64,000 nucleotides of DNA from an uncultured Marinifilum sp. (GCF_963677195.1 NZ_OY781918.1:1290923-1354922), one strand, 5' to 3'. Positions 35,395 to 44,316 are shown, counted from the stretch's first letter. The notes: generated from the letters alone by a model not told the origin. Numbers and translations: made by a program.

Positions 35395-35832
35395 TAACCC
35401 CCATTAATGTCGTTTATAACACCAAATCGGACAAGTAAGCTTAGTAAAGTGTATTTCTGCCCATGAATCTACAAAACAATAATAAATTAACAAAATAATT
35501 ATCCTGATTGTTTATAGTGTTAATAAGTGCAGGCGTATTTTAAAATAGGAGTGGGGCTTAGTTGTTTGTTTTAAATTGTTTGTAGTAGAGTGTGTTTAGC
35601 AAAAAAAAAACTGCAAATCAAGCTGCAGTTTTACAATATTTTTTATAATGAGACCTTCTTAAGAAACAATTATTCCCAAATTACAAGTTCCAAAAAAGGC
35701 TTGTAAAATAAATCATTCCCCATAAGCAGTAGATAAATATCCGCTTACGTCAACCCACCGACTGTTAGCTAGGCTGTTCTTCGAAACATGTTGGGAAGTT
35801 CCTGCCACGCGAACGCTTAGTTGTTAGGCTTT
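35395..35832 (-). repeat. Repeated leader A, copy 2
   Basis: Long copy lying between the Fic gene's stop and the start of the 186-residue gene. It is nearly identical to copy 1 over its whole length, including the hairpin terminator and the GTTAGGC end; the invariant 41-bp core is at 35473-35513. Confidence 0.92.
35602..35630 (-). terminator. Terminator within repeat A, copy 2
   Basis: Same hairpin as in copy 1, with one loop change; it would terminate the Fic gene. Confidence 0.75.
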
Positions 35833-35836
35833 GTTG

Positions 35837-36961
35837 TTAATTTCCTTCTAGTATTCTTATTAAATCCTCGTTAATATAGAATACTTCTACTCCGTCTTTT
35901 TTTGGTGTTAAAATCTTATATTCAACCAATTCATTCATGTATTTTGTTAATGTTGTTCTTGAAGTTTTTCCTGTAATTTCTCCAATTAGACTTGGTTTAA
36001 TATATGGTTGACCAAATAATGCTTCGTTGATTTCCTTATTATACCATTTTATTTTTTTCTTTGCATATTCAAGGGTTGATTCCATTTGAGATAATATCTC
36101 ATTAATTCTTGTATTTGTAAGAATTGAAGTCTTTTCTGTCGCTTCTAACATGAATTCAATCCATGCTTCCCAAGAATTTCGTTGCGTTACTGCACCAAGT
36201 TTAAAATAATAATCCTCTTTGTTTAAAATTATATATTTTGACATGTAAAGAACTGGTTGACATAACAACCCCTTACTAAACAAGTATAAAAGATTTAAAA
36301 TTCTACCTGTTCGACCATTACCATCTTGAAATGGATGAATTGCTTCGAACTGATAGTGCGCTATACACATTTTTAATAAAGGGTCTGTTGGATATTTTTC
36401 ATCATTATTTAAATATTCCACCAAATTATCCACTAATTTTTCAATCAATCCTTCCCCTCTTGGAGGTGTGTATATAATTTCTCCAGAGCGAAATTCACTT
36501 TCTCCCCTTTTTATAACTACTTGCGCTTGTGGTGGTCTATACCCTGAATTACTTTCCTTTATTTGGTTAAAAATTTGTTTAATTAAATTCGTGTCAATTG
36601 TCTGTTGTTTCTGTAGTTCTTTGTAACCAGCCCAAAGAGCTTCTCTGTATTTTAATACTTCTTTCGTTGCTGCATTTACTTTTGTTTCCTTGTATGTGTC
36701 AGAAATTGCTTTGTATAATTCGTCTTCTGTAGTAAAAATATTTTCTATCTCCGTAGATGTTTTTGCCTCTTGTAAAGCTAATGTATTTATCAGCATTAGT
36801 GGATTTGGTAATCGATTCAAATTTCCATTTACTGTCGCCAAGGCTCTAGAAGCTAAAACAAGTCGCTTCAAAATAACTGGATTATTTTCAATACCTTCAT
36901 TCGGAGGTAATAATGGCAATTCGTTAAAAGGCTTTTGTCTATCAAAGTTTTTCATTTCCAA
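35837..36961 (-). CDS. Fic-family protein (probable auto-inhibited AMP transferase)
   Basis: 374 residues. The Fic core HPFQDGNGRTGR (about 205-216) is complete. The N-terminal domain has an inhibitory-helix motif STEIEN matching (S/T)xxxE(G/N), which marks class II self-inhibited Fic proteins. The C-terminus (about 300-374) is a winged-helix-like domain (LIGEITGKTSRTTLTKYMNEL). Fic enzymes transfer AMP from ATP onto Ser, Thr or Tyr of targets. The protein is a common stand-alone type, so its location in the island need not mean that it is a secreted toxin. It has no signal peptide. Confidence 0.92.
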   Translation of the reverse strand: MEMKNFDRQKPFNELPLLPPNEGIENNPVILKRLVLASRALATVNGNLNRLPNPLMLINTLALQEAKTSTEIENIFTTEDELYKAISDTYKETKVNAATKEVLKYREALWAGYKELQKQQTIDTNLIKQIFNQIKESNSGYRPPQAQVVIKRGESEFRSGEIIYTPPRGEGLIEKLVDNLVEYLNNDEKYPTDPLLKMCIAHYQFEAIHPFQDGNGRTGRILNLLYLFSKGLLCQPVLYMSKYIILNKEDYYFKLGAVTQRNSWEAWIEFMLEATEKTSILTNTRINEILSQMESTLEYAKKKIKWYNKEINEALFGQPYIKPSLIGEITGKTSRTTLTKYMNELVEYKILTPKKDGVEVFYINEDLIRILEGN

Positions 36962-37153
36962 ATGTTCATATTTTTCAAATTATTGGACATAAAGCAAATG
37001 TATGTCCAATTTTTGATATACCAACAATATATGTCCAGTTATTTGTATTTATTTGAACATTACAAAGAAGAAAAACTACAAAATGAACATTTATTAGGCA
37101 TTTGTTCAGTTTTAAGGATATTATGAACATTAATAAGCTTCTTTTCAATAAAG

Positions 37154-37200
37154 CTTAACGTACTAGTGTATGAGCAGTGCGGGATTTAACCCCACAACTG
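37154..37200. repeat. Cassette-border-like palindrome left of the IS element
   Basis: CTTAACGTACTAGTGTATGA is followed by CAGTGCGGGATTTAACCCCA and CAACTG, which fold into a stem. The leading part resembles the arms at 27596 and 28405. Confidence 0.45.
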
Positions 37201-37379
37201 TTTCAAAAAACTAAGTAGCCAAAACTACGATTTTACAAGTAATTTTCAAATTTTAAATAGCTCGTTGAAAATAGCAAATTTAAAACCAACAATTTTTCGT
37301 AAAAGTAAACCATCATTTTTCGATAAAAAATATATTAATCAACGCTCTGATTGTTGAGGGAGCGTAGCGGACGATGCAA

Positions 37380-38141
37380 TCAGAGCGTTGATTGCTGCTC
37401 AAAGATTGTTTTCCTGTTCTCCATTCTGTAACTTTTACCTTCTAGTTTTACCACCTCACATTTAAACAATAATCTATCCAATAATGCTGTAGCCAATACT
37501 TCATCATCGAGCATTTCTGCCCATTGCTGAGGTGATTTATTTGTTGTGATTATTACAGATGTTTGTTCGTGCAGGTGATTTATAAGATTAAAAAAGGCTA
37601 TAGCTTCATGTTTCTTGATAGGGAACAACATTATATCGTCTATGGCCACTAAATGGGACTTTAAAAGGCGGTTATAGGTATTGAGAGCACTGGATGTCAT
37701 TTCTTTCAATTTTAGCACCGTTATTAACTCCTCCATTGTAATGAAATAAGCTTTATGACCGGATTTTACGGCATCGCTAACCAAACCGCCGGCAACATAC
37801 GTTTTTCCTGTTCCTGAGGGTCCCATTAGTATCAGGTTATAATTTTGTTCCATCCATAATAATTCCCGTAATTGTTTCAATTGAGGCACAGTCATACCAT
37901 TTGCCATGTTAAAGTCATACTTGTCCAGGTTGTGATCTTTAGGCAGGCGGGCTAATTTCATTCTCCTGTCAAGATCTGTTTTCTTTCTGTGCTGAACCTC
38001 TCTTTGCAAGAGCTGTAATGTAAATTCCTGATAAGATGGTTTGTCTATCTGTGCCTGATGAAGCAATACTTCTGGTTCGTTCTTCATCTTTGTCAGCCGT
38101 AAAATATCGGCATAGTTTTTAATTTGATCTAATAGCTTCAT
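37380..38141 (-). CDS. istB: IS21 helper ATPase IstB
   Basis: 253 residues with a DnaA/DnaC-like AAA+ fold: Walker A GPSGTGKTYVAGG and Walker B LVAIDDIMLFP. IstB controls target capture and activates the IstA transposase. Its start lies 3 bp after the istA stop, the usual compact IS21 arrangement. The frame is intact, so the element could still be active. Confidence 0.95.
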   Translation of the reverse strand: MKLLDQIKNYADILRLTKMKNEPEVLLHQAQIDKPSYQEFTLQLLQREVQHRKKTDLDRRMKLARLPKDHNLDKYDFNMANGMTVPQLKQLRELLWMEQNYNLILMGPSGTGKTYVAGGLVSDAVKSGHKAYFITMEELITVLKLKEMTSSALNTYNRLLKSHLVAIDDIMLFPIKKHEAIAFFNLINHLHEQTSVIITTNKSPQQWAEMLDDEVLATALLDRLLFKCEVVKLEGKSYRMENRKTIFEQQSTL

Positions 38142-38144
38142 TTT

Positions 38145-39713
38145 TTAATTCATTATTGATTCATATTCATTGATATCACTTTTCTGAGGTTGCATATCAT
38201 CATTTTGCTGCTTATTCAAATTGCCGGTTTCTATACAAACATTGTGTTTTACATTCTTTAGAGCTTGCTCATTTTCAAAGTAATTCAGTACTTCGGCGAA
38301 ACGATTGGCATTTAGTATCTGATTTTCATAACAGTAAACAAGGGCTAATTTGGTTATTTCCTGAGATGAACTTTCAATGTTCTTTTGTATAACTCGGAGA
38401 TTATCATGGAAATACCGGGGTTTATTTTTCTCTATTGCTGCCAAATATTGTTCGGTTTGAGGAATATATCTTAAGCTTTCAAAAACCAGCTCATAGGTTT
38501 TTTGCAGAGTCTTTGACTTTTCCCTTGCATGGTCATTGTTTTTAATAATCCGACCTGTATCTAAAGACAGCTCATGTGTGGCCAGCAACAGGTTATCATT
38601 CGTATAAAAGAAAAGCTTCATTTCTTTTTCTTCCAGTAAAACATTGGTACCCCTGTCTTGATATGTACCCAAAGGCAAGCTGTAGTAATTACTTCGATAA
38701 AGCACCGTGTTATCTTTTCTTACAGGATATGTCGGCAAGTTTAAAAATGGTTTTTCCGGTTTTCCGCTATAGGTCAGCAGGTATTGCTTTTCTTTTTCCC
38801 ACTCTTGTTTTGGGATACGCCTGGTTGTTCCATGTATCTTCGCATTTCCAGTACGATCAAGCCATTGTAAAACTTCTTTTTGCAATCTGTCAATATCCTG
38901 GAATACTCTTCCTTTCAGATAATTGTGTTTTACGTATTTTACTACATTTTCAACTTTCCCTTTGCTTTCAGGGTCTGCTTTTCTGCAAAATATCACCTCA
39001 AATGGATGTGCATTTGTAAACTGCATAAATCCATCAGTAAGAAGAACATCTCCAAGATTTTCATCTTTTATAAAAACACGATCCTGATCATAGATTATTC
39101 GACGGGGGATTCCCTGAAAATATTCGAATGCCAGTTCATGTGCATAATTTGCTGTCTCTGTAGTAAATGGCATTCGTTGACAGTAAACAAACTTTTGTCG
39201 GGAACGGGAAAGTACCATTGTAAAAAAGTAAATTTTAACCCTGCCACTTCCACTGCTAAGCATGCGGTATGATCCAAAATCTACCTGTGCCTCTTCTCCG
39301 TATTCTGTTTCAGGAAGCTTCTCGTACTGCCGTGGAAGTTTTTCTTTATACTTGGGTATATTTTGCTCCTTTCTTACGGTTTGAACAAAATTATAGACTG
39401 TTTTGCTGCTTACATCCGGCAGATCGGAATAATGTTCTTTTAATCTATCTTCAACCTGGGCTGCTGATAAATAGGGTGCACCTTCCAATAATTCTTTCAC
39501 AAAATTATAATACCCATTTAGCTTTTTGGGCATTCTGCGAGGTGTACTGATCCATGATAAAAACTGAGCTTCACTCATTAAAAGATATTTGCGTACAGTT
39601 CCTCTGTCGATACCTAACTCTAATTTGATTTGACTTTGATTTAGTCCTTTTGCTGATAATTCTTTAACTTTGTACCACATAAAAACTTTTTTGTTTTTAT
39701 TCATAGTCTTCAT
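38145..39713 (-). CDS. istA: IS21 transposase IstA
   Basis: 522 residues: an N-terminal HTH (ELSAKGLNQSQIKLELGI, about 14-31), a second helical DNA-binding region, then the DDE integrase core with the Asp of QVDFGSYR, the Asp of IIYDQDRV and the Glu of SKGKVENVVKY. The C-terminal beta-barrel region follows (LPTYPVRKDNTVLYRSNYYS). The length is normal for the family and the frame is intact. Confidence 0.95.
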   Translation of the reverse strand: MKTMNKNKKVFMWYKVKELSAKGLNQSQIKLELGIDRGTVRKYLLMSEAQFLSWISTPRRMPKKLNGYYNFVKELLEGAPYLSAAQVEDRLKEHYSDLPDVSSKTVYNFVQTVRKEQNIPKYKEKLPRQYEKLPETEYGEEAQVDFGSYRMLSSGSGRVKIYFFTMVLSRSRQKFVYCQRMPFTTETANYAHELAFEYFQGIPRRIIYDQDRVFIKDENLGDVLLTDGFMQFTNAHPFEVIFCRKADPESKGKVENVVKYVKHNYLKGRVFQDIDRLQKEVLQWLDRTGNAKIHGTTRRIPKQEWEKEKQYLLTYSGKPEKPFLNLPTYPVRKDNTVLYRSNYYSLPLGTYQDRGTNVLLEEKEMKLFFYTNDNLLLATHELSLDTGRIIKNNDHAREKSKTLQKTYELVFESLRYIPQTEQYLAAIEKNKPRYFHDNLRVIQKNIESSSQEITKLALVYCYENQILNANRFAEVLNYFENEQALKNVKHNVCIETGNLNKQQNDDMQPQKSDINEYESIMN

Positions 39714-39820
39714 TTTTTTTTGGTTCGCAACCTAAAGATGAAGGCTATTTTTGTTTTTGCAAGTGATGATTTTCAATTGCGAAAAATTGATGGTACAAAT
39801 TTTCTATTTACAAGCTTGAA

Positions 39821-40051
39821 CGGAAACGGAAAAACCTGATTCGTTTAGGAGTTGAACAAGGACAAGCCTATGCATGGTCTCGATCACGAATGGGTGGTTG
39901 GGCGATAGCCCAAAGTCCAATTCTAAGAACGACCATTACGCTTGAACGATTGAAGAAACGTGGTTATGAATCAATGCTAGAGCTTTATAAAAGAAAATCC
40001 CCACAACTTAACGAACCGCTGTATACGAGAACCGTACGTACAGTGGTGTGA
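39821..40051 (+). pseudogene. Truncated group II intron reverse transcriptase/maturase (C-terminal fragment)
   Basis: The plus-strand frame ending at the TGA 40049-40051 encodes RKRKNLIRLGVEQGQAYAWS followed by GGWAIAQSPILRTTITLERL and NEPLYTRTVRTVV, the maturase/DNA-binding end of group II intron proteins as found in Bacteroidota. The N-terminal reverse transcriptase is missing; the IS21 element lies directly to the left and the missing part is not found on its other side. The last codons overlap domain V of the intron. Confidence 0.85.
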
Positions 40052-40096
40052 GAGGTTCTCCGCTAGGCTAATGGCCTAGCGGCTGCCTACTCGATT
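40015..40096 (+). mobile_element. Group II intron 3' end (domains V and VI)
   Basis: Domain V at 40015-40047 pairs ACCGCTGTA with TACAGTGGT and TACG with CGTA around a five-base loop, leaving the characteristic two-base CG bulge. Domain VI follows with CCGCTAGGC TAAT GGCCTAGCGG (40060-40082) and the terminal CTACTCGATT. The minus-strand gene below ends inside it. Confidence 0.8.
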
Positions 40097-41536
40097 GTGT
40101 GTAGTACTTTCTCTAATCTCTAATTCCTTAAGTTCTTCTTCTAAATATGAAAGATTCAGTTGATTGATTTCATAATCATCTAAATGCATATCAAAAGATT
40201 GTTTCTTAGTTTCACTCTTTGAGTTATTTTGTTTTGCCAATTTAAGTATATCAAGTAAACTAGTTTTACCTTCTTTGATTATCTGCACAAGATTATCCCA
40301 TGTATAAACGTCGATAATAAATACATTTTCAGGAGGTAATGAGTCTGTTCCATTTTCAAGCTTAAATTTATCTTTCCCCAATTCATATAAGTCAATAAAA
40401 TGGCTCCAAAAAAACCTTTTGTATGTCAATATTATTCCATAATTCTCCTTTTTAGGACTTAGATAATTTGCAACATGCAATAGTTGCTTAAAATATGCTT
40501 TTAATACAGAATCTTTCAAAGAACTATACAATAAATCATCTGTTGGATTTACAGCGGGATATGGCTGAATTTCTATAGCCTTGCACTCAATAAACACATT
40601 GTCACTTTTGCTCCAGAAATCAATCACATTTGATTTCTTTGGAAGTATTTTTTTTAGTTCGACCTCATCCATTATTTCATTTCCGATTTCCTCTAAACCA
40701 AAACCTATATACTTTTCAAAGCGTTGCCCAAATTCCGTTGTAAATTTATCATCATTTGCTTTCAAAAAATCATACACATAATAGTTAATAGAATAATTGA
40801 ACACATTTTTATGAATCAGCTTAATTTTCTTATCATAGATTTGCAATGGGTATAGAGTGAAAAATGTTCTCTCCATAGATTGTAGTTCTTCTTTTCTTAC
40901 ATTCCGAGAAAAACCTTCTATATTCTTTTGTGGCTGTAATGGGTCTAGAACAAGTAATTTTAAAAAATTCTGAATTTTTTCTAACCCAATCATTTTAGAA
41001 GCAACTAATAAAAAATCATTCTCTAAGTAACCATAGAATTTTATTTCTTTCGATTCCAAAATGTCAACATTAGAGTAAAGCCATGTAATTTGCATTATTT
41101 GAATGAAATCAGAAATAGATAATCCGGTTTTTAATTCAAAAGATTTATTTATGTCATATCTACTTTTTAAAGAATCGTATAGTTTTAATTGAGTAGCGAA
41201 TTTTTCTTTATAAACTACTGTCTGCAAATAAAACTGCTGCGAATCTAAAATATGAAATGCCCTATCTACCTTCCCCTCTTTAATGAAACTAGATATGTGC
41301 TCTTCATTAAAGTTTGTTATCATATTTAGGAGCTTACGAAACTTAATATCCGTTAATTGTTTTGATGGATATTTCTCTCCTCCATATAAATAAGTCCACT
41401 TCATTAAAAGAAAAACAAACCAGATTGGGCTCAATTCATCTTTTCTCAAATCAAGCAATCGATAACAAGCACTTAATAAGTCTTCTTTACGATATTCTCG
41501 TATTCTATTTCTAATATATTTGAAAGTAATCTCCAT
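40076..41536 (-). CDS. PD-(D/E)XK nuclease-like protein of unknown function
   Basis: 486 residues, no signal peptide or membrane helix. The C-terminal half has a plausible restriction-endonuclease-fold signature: E273 in GQRFEKYIG, D306 in NVIDFW, E317-C-K319 in VFIECKAIE, and Q351 in YFKQLLHVANYL. The N-terminal about 260 residues are helical and unrecognised. Its last codons (RVGSR) and stop are supplied by the end of a group II intron, so the original C-terminus was altered. It lies downstream of the divergent A3 leader. A defence or antitoxin-type role fits context, but the function is unknown. Confidence 0.7.
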   Translation of the reverse strand: MEITFKYIRNRIREYRKEDLLSACYRLLDLRKDELSPIWFVFLLMKWTYLYGGEKYPSKQLTDIKFRKLLNMITNFNEEHISSFIKEGKVDRAFHILDSQQFYLQTVVYKEKFATQLKLYDSLKSRYDINKSFELKTGLSISDFIQIMQITWLYSNVDILESKEIKFYGYLENDFLLVASKMIGLEKIQNFLKLLVLDPLQPQKNIEGFSRNVRKEELQSMERTFFTLYPLQIYDKKIKLIHKNVFNYSINYYVYDFLKANDDKFTTEFGQRFEKYIGFGLEEIGNEIMDEVELKKILPKKSNVIDFWSKSDNVFIECKAIEIQPYPAVNPTDDLLYSSLKDSVLKAYFKQLLHVANYLSPKKENYGIILTYKRFFWSHFIDLYELGKDKFKLENGTDSLPPENVFIIDVYTWDNLVQIIKEGKTSLLDILKLAKQNNSKSETKKQSFDMHLDDYEINQLNLSYLEEELKELEIRESTTHNRVGSR

Positions 41537-41576
41537 TAGATAATTTAATTCTGGTCAGTCTTCTGTATTACACACA

Positions 41577-41740
41577 ACTCCTCTATAACCCCAATTAATG
41601 TCGTTTATAAGACCAAATAGGACTAGTAAGCTTAGCAAATTGTAATTTTGCACATAAATCTATAAAACAATAATAAATTAACAAAATAATTATCCTGATT
41701 GTTTTGTGTGTTGGTAAGCGCAGGTGTTTTTTTTAGGAGG
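41577..41740 (-). repeat. Repeated leader A, copy 3 (short, divergent)
   Basis: About 160 bp matching the start-proximal part of copies 1 and 2 with many substitutions, except for the 41-bp core at 41664-41704, which is identical. It lies directly upstream of the 486-residue gene. Confidence 0.85.
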
Positions 41741-41855
41741 ATTAGATTTTAATGTCTTGTTTTAAATTCTTTGTGTGTAAATTGTGTTGGTATAATAAAT
41801 ATCTATTGTTTGTTTATTTTTTACTTTTATTGCAGTGGCTTATTAAAAAAAAAAC

Positions 41856-41871
41856 TCACAATTAATTGTGA
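41856..41871 (-). terminator. Terminator after rmuC
   Basis: TCACAATTAATTGTGA perfect palindrome; on the minus strand it is followed by a run of about ten Ts. Confidence 0.8.
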
Positions 41872-41915
41872 CCTTTTGTTATAAGATAAAGTAAAAAAGT
41901 CGAATGCTTTTGTAT

Positions 41916-43289
41916 TTATTGTAAGGCATTCGAATCGTTCATTCTGTCTATTAAATTTTGCGGTAATTTCTTTTTCACTTTAGCACCCAGTTCGCGAATT
42001 TTTTCGGCATTACGAACCAAATTTCCTTTTCCATCGCTTAATTTATTCATTGCTGCCGAATAGGTTTTTTTCGTGGTATCCATTTGTCTGCCTAGGTTTT
42101 GCATATCATCAACAAAGCCTACAAATTTGTCGTATAAAGCACCACCTTGTCGGGCAATTTCCAGTACATTTCGGTTTTGGTGTTCTTGTTTCCATATAGA
42201 GGCAATGGTACGCAAAGTAGCCAAAAGGGTAGAAGGGCTAACAATTACAATTTTCTTTTCCCAGGCGAAGTTAAACAGTTCCTGATCGGCTTGCACAGCA
42301 ATTGCAAAAGACGATTCTATGGGTACAAACATCAGTACAAAATCGGGCGAGTCTACACTTTCCGAGCTCTGATAATGTTTATCTGCCAGTTCTTTAACAT
42401 GAGCTTTTAAGGAAATGATATGTTCTTTTTGAAATTTTTCGGTATCGCTTTCAAGCGTTGCATTTACAAAACGTTCGTAGGCAATTAACGATACCTTCGA
42501 ATCTACAATTACATGTTTATTTTCAGGTAGTTTTATTATTACATCGGGCCTAATGGTTTGCCCATCGTTGTTTTGCATTACTACTTCGCGTTCGTATTCT
42601 TCACCCTTACTTAGGCCCGATCGTTCTAAAATTCGTTCGAGAACCACTTCTCCCCAGTTTCCTTGTTTTTTCACATCGCCTTTTAAGGCTTTGGTAAGGT
42701 TATTGGCTTCGTCGCTTATTCGGGTATTTAAATCGTAAAGTTTTTTTACCTCTTCTTTCAGACTAATTTTATCGCGCAGCTCTTTGTCGTAGGTTTCTTC
42801 TACTTTTTTCTCGAACAAAATTAGTTTCTCCTTAATGGGGCCCATAATATCACTCATGTTCTTTTGGTTCGAACTGGTAAATTCTTTGGTATTTTCTTTA
42901 AGGATTTTAGTGGCTATATTTTCGAAATCGCTGGTAAATTTTTTCTGTAGTTCATCTAATTCCTGTTTCTGATTTTCCAATCGTTCTTCCAGGTTTTTAC
43001 GCTCGGTAGCCGATACAGAAACCGAACGTGTTAAGTTCACATTTTTTTCTCTTTCTTCGTTTAATGATTTTGCCAGTTCACCTTTTTCGTGCATTAGGTT
43101 ATTGGCGCGTTCTTCCAGTATCGAAAGGCGATGCGATAGTTCACTTTTATCCTTAATAAAAGTATTTTCTTGTTTTAAAAGCTGCTCGCGATGTAAAGCT
43201 TCTTTTTGCGAGGCTTTTTTGCGCATAATTAACCAGCCAATAATTAAACCTTTAACAATTCCGATAGCGAGATATAAAAATTCCATCAA
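41916..43289 (-). CDS. rmuC: DNA recombination protein RmuC
   Basis: 457 residues: an N-terminal membrane helix (about 1-20), a long coiled coil (about 25-150) and the RmuC domain with GDVKKQGNWGEVVLERILER, RPDVIIKLPENKHVIVDSK and FVLMFVPIESSFA. The family has a PD-(D/E)XK-type nuclease-like core (D and K of IVDSKVS) and limits inversions at short inverted repeats in E. coli. It marks the end of the core genome on the left of the 42-64 kb section, next to the recombining island. Confidence 0.95.
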   Translation of the reverse strand: MMEFLYLAIGIVKGLIIGWLIMRKKASQKEALHREQLLKQENTFIKDKSELSHRLSILEERANNLMHEKGELAKSLNEEREKNVNLTRSVSVSATERKNLEERLENQKQELDELQKKFTSDFENIATKILKENTKEFTSSNQKNMSDIMGPIKEKLILFEKKVEETYDKELRDKISLKEEVKKLYDLNTRISDEANNLTKALKGDVKKQGNWGEVVLERILERSGLSKGEEYEREVVMQNNDGQTIRPDVIIKLPENKHVIVDSKVSLIAYERFVNATLESDTEKFQKEHIISLKAHVKELADKHYQSSESVDSPDFVLMFVPIESSFAIAVQADQELFNFAWEKKIVIVSPSTLLATLRTIASIWKQEHQNRNVLEIARQGGALYDKFVGFVDDMQNLGRQMDTTKKTYSAAMNKLSDGKGNLVRNAEKIRELGAKVKKKLPQNLIDRMNDSNALQ

Positions 43290-43473
43290 TTTTTATTTAA
43301 GCACAAATAATAAGGAAGTAAATCATGTAGGAATACAAATAATCAGGAGTTTTTATATTTACTTCTTCTGTTTTGTGCTTGTTAGTATTCTATAATAATA
43401 TTCAACCAAAAATAAGAATTATACAACTTATTTTGTAGCAATGTTTTGATAAAGTCTTTTGTAGTTTTTGTGT

Positions 43474-44238
43474 TTAGACTTTAGGTTTTTCATACTCTTT
43501 TAATTCCATTTTATCGCCATCAAAAACTGCGTAGGTAAAGTTAGTAACCCAATCGCCGGTGTTTATATATCTGCTTTTACCATTAAGATCGATATCGCTG
43601 GGCCAGTGTCGGTGTCCGAAAACAAAATAATCGAAATGTTCTTTTTTTAACTCATCATTGGCATAAAGTACCAGCCATTCTTTGTCAACACCTCTAAAGT
43701 TATCTGCTTCTATACATCCATTTTTTAAACGACTGTGCCCCGACCATATATGAGCCAGCCAAATTGAAAAGTTAGGGTGTAATCGGGCAAAAGCCCATTG
43801 TAAAAATTTATTGGTGAATATTTTTTTTAAGAACTTATAGCTTTTATCGTAAGGTCCTAGTCCGTCGCCATGTCCTAAAAAGAATTTTTTTCCTTTTAGT
43901 TCGGTTTTAACAATATCCCGATGAACAATTACTCCTGTTTCGGAAGGCAAATAGTCAAACACCCAAATATCATGATTACCAGTAAAAAAATGCACCGGAA
44001 TACCCGAATCGGTAATTTCAGCAATTTTCCCTAAAACACGTGTAAAACCTCTTGGAGCAGCTCTTTTGTATTCGAACCAGAAGTCGAAAATATCACCCAT
44101 TAAGTAAATTGCTTCGGCATCGTTTTTTACTGTATCCAACCACTTTGCAAATAGTTTTTCGCGCTGGCGATTGTTATTCATAGCGGGCGCACCTAAATGC
44201 ACATCCGAGGCAAAATATATTTTTTTATTATTCTCCAT
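43474..44238 (-). CDS. lpxH: UDP-2,3-diacylglucosamine diphosphatase (LpxH-like)
   Basis: 254 residues of the calcineurin-like phosphoesterase fold: SDVHLGAPAM, MGDIFDFWFEYK, TGNHDIWVFDYL, LGHGDGLGP and FGHRHWPS give the complete metal site. LpxH hydrolyses UDP-2,3-diacylglucosamine to lipid X in lipid A synthesis at the cytosolic face of the inner membrane. The sequence follows the Bacteroidota variant, with a hydrophobic cap region (FLQWAFARLHPNFSIWLAHI). The preceding gene encodes a TlpA-like lipoprotein; a terminator separates them. Confidence 0.9.
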   Translation of the reverse strand: MENNKKIYFASDVHLGAPAMNNNRQREKLFAKWLDTVKNDAEAIYLMGDIFDFWFEYKRAAPRGFTRVLGKIAEITDSGIPVHFFTGNHDIWVFDYLPSETGVIVHRDIVKTELKGKKFFLGHGDGLGPYDKSYKFLKKIFTNKFLQWAFARLHPNFSIWLAHIWSGHSRLKNGCIEADNFRGVDKEWLVLYANDELKKEHFDYFVFGHRHWPSDIDLNGKSRYINTGDWVTNFTYAVFDGDKMELKEYEKPKV

Positions 44239-44316
44239 AATAAAGTACTTAATTCGCTTTAAGTTAAGGATACTTAAAGGTGAAAATCAATTTTATTAAT
44301 GTATACAGATTTAAAA

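Larger units (their letters stand above)
37282..39796 (-). mobile_element. IS21-family insertion sequence (istA-istB)
   Basis: About 2.5 kb carrying the two-gene IS21 transposition module. Terminal imperfect inverted repeats are visible: ACCAACAATTTTTCG (about 37284) at the left and, reverse complemented, ACCATCAATTTTTCG at the right (about 39794-39780). A possible target duplication AAATTT lies at 37276-37281 and 39797-39802, but it is weak in AT-rich DNA. The element separates intron-protein sequence on its right from unrelated sequence on its left. Confidence 0.85.

Noticed and set aside
33151..35832. CRISPR array in the repeated region
   Set aside because: There are only two or three copies of a long repeat with kilobase-scale genes between them, and no short regular repeat-spacer pattern.
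35837..36961. Fic protein as a secreted T6SS toxin of the island
   Set aside because: It is a class II self-inhibited stand-alone type with a winged-helix tail and no PAAR, Rhs or signal sequence, so a toxin call is not supported.
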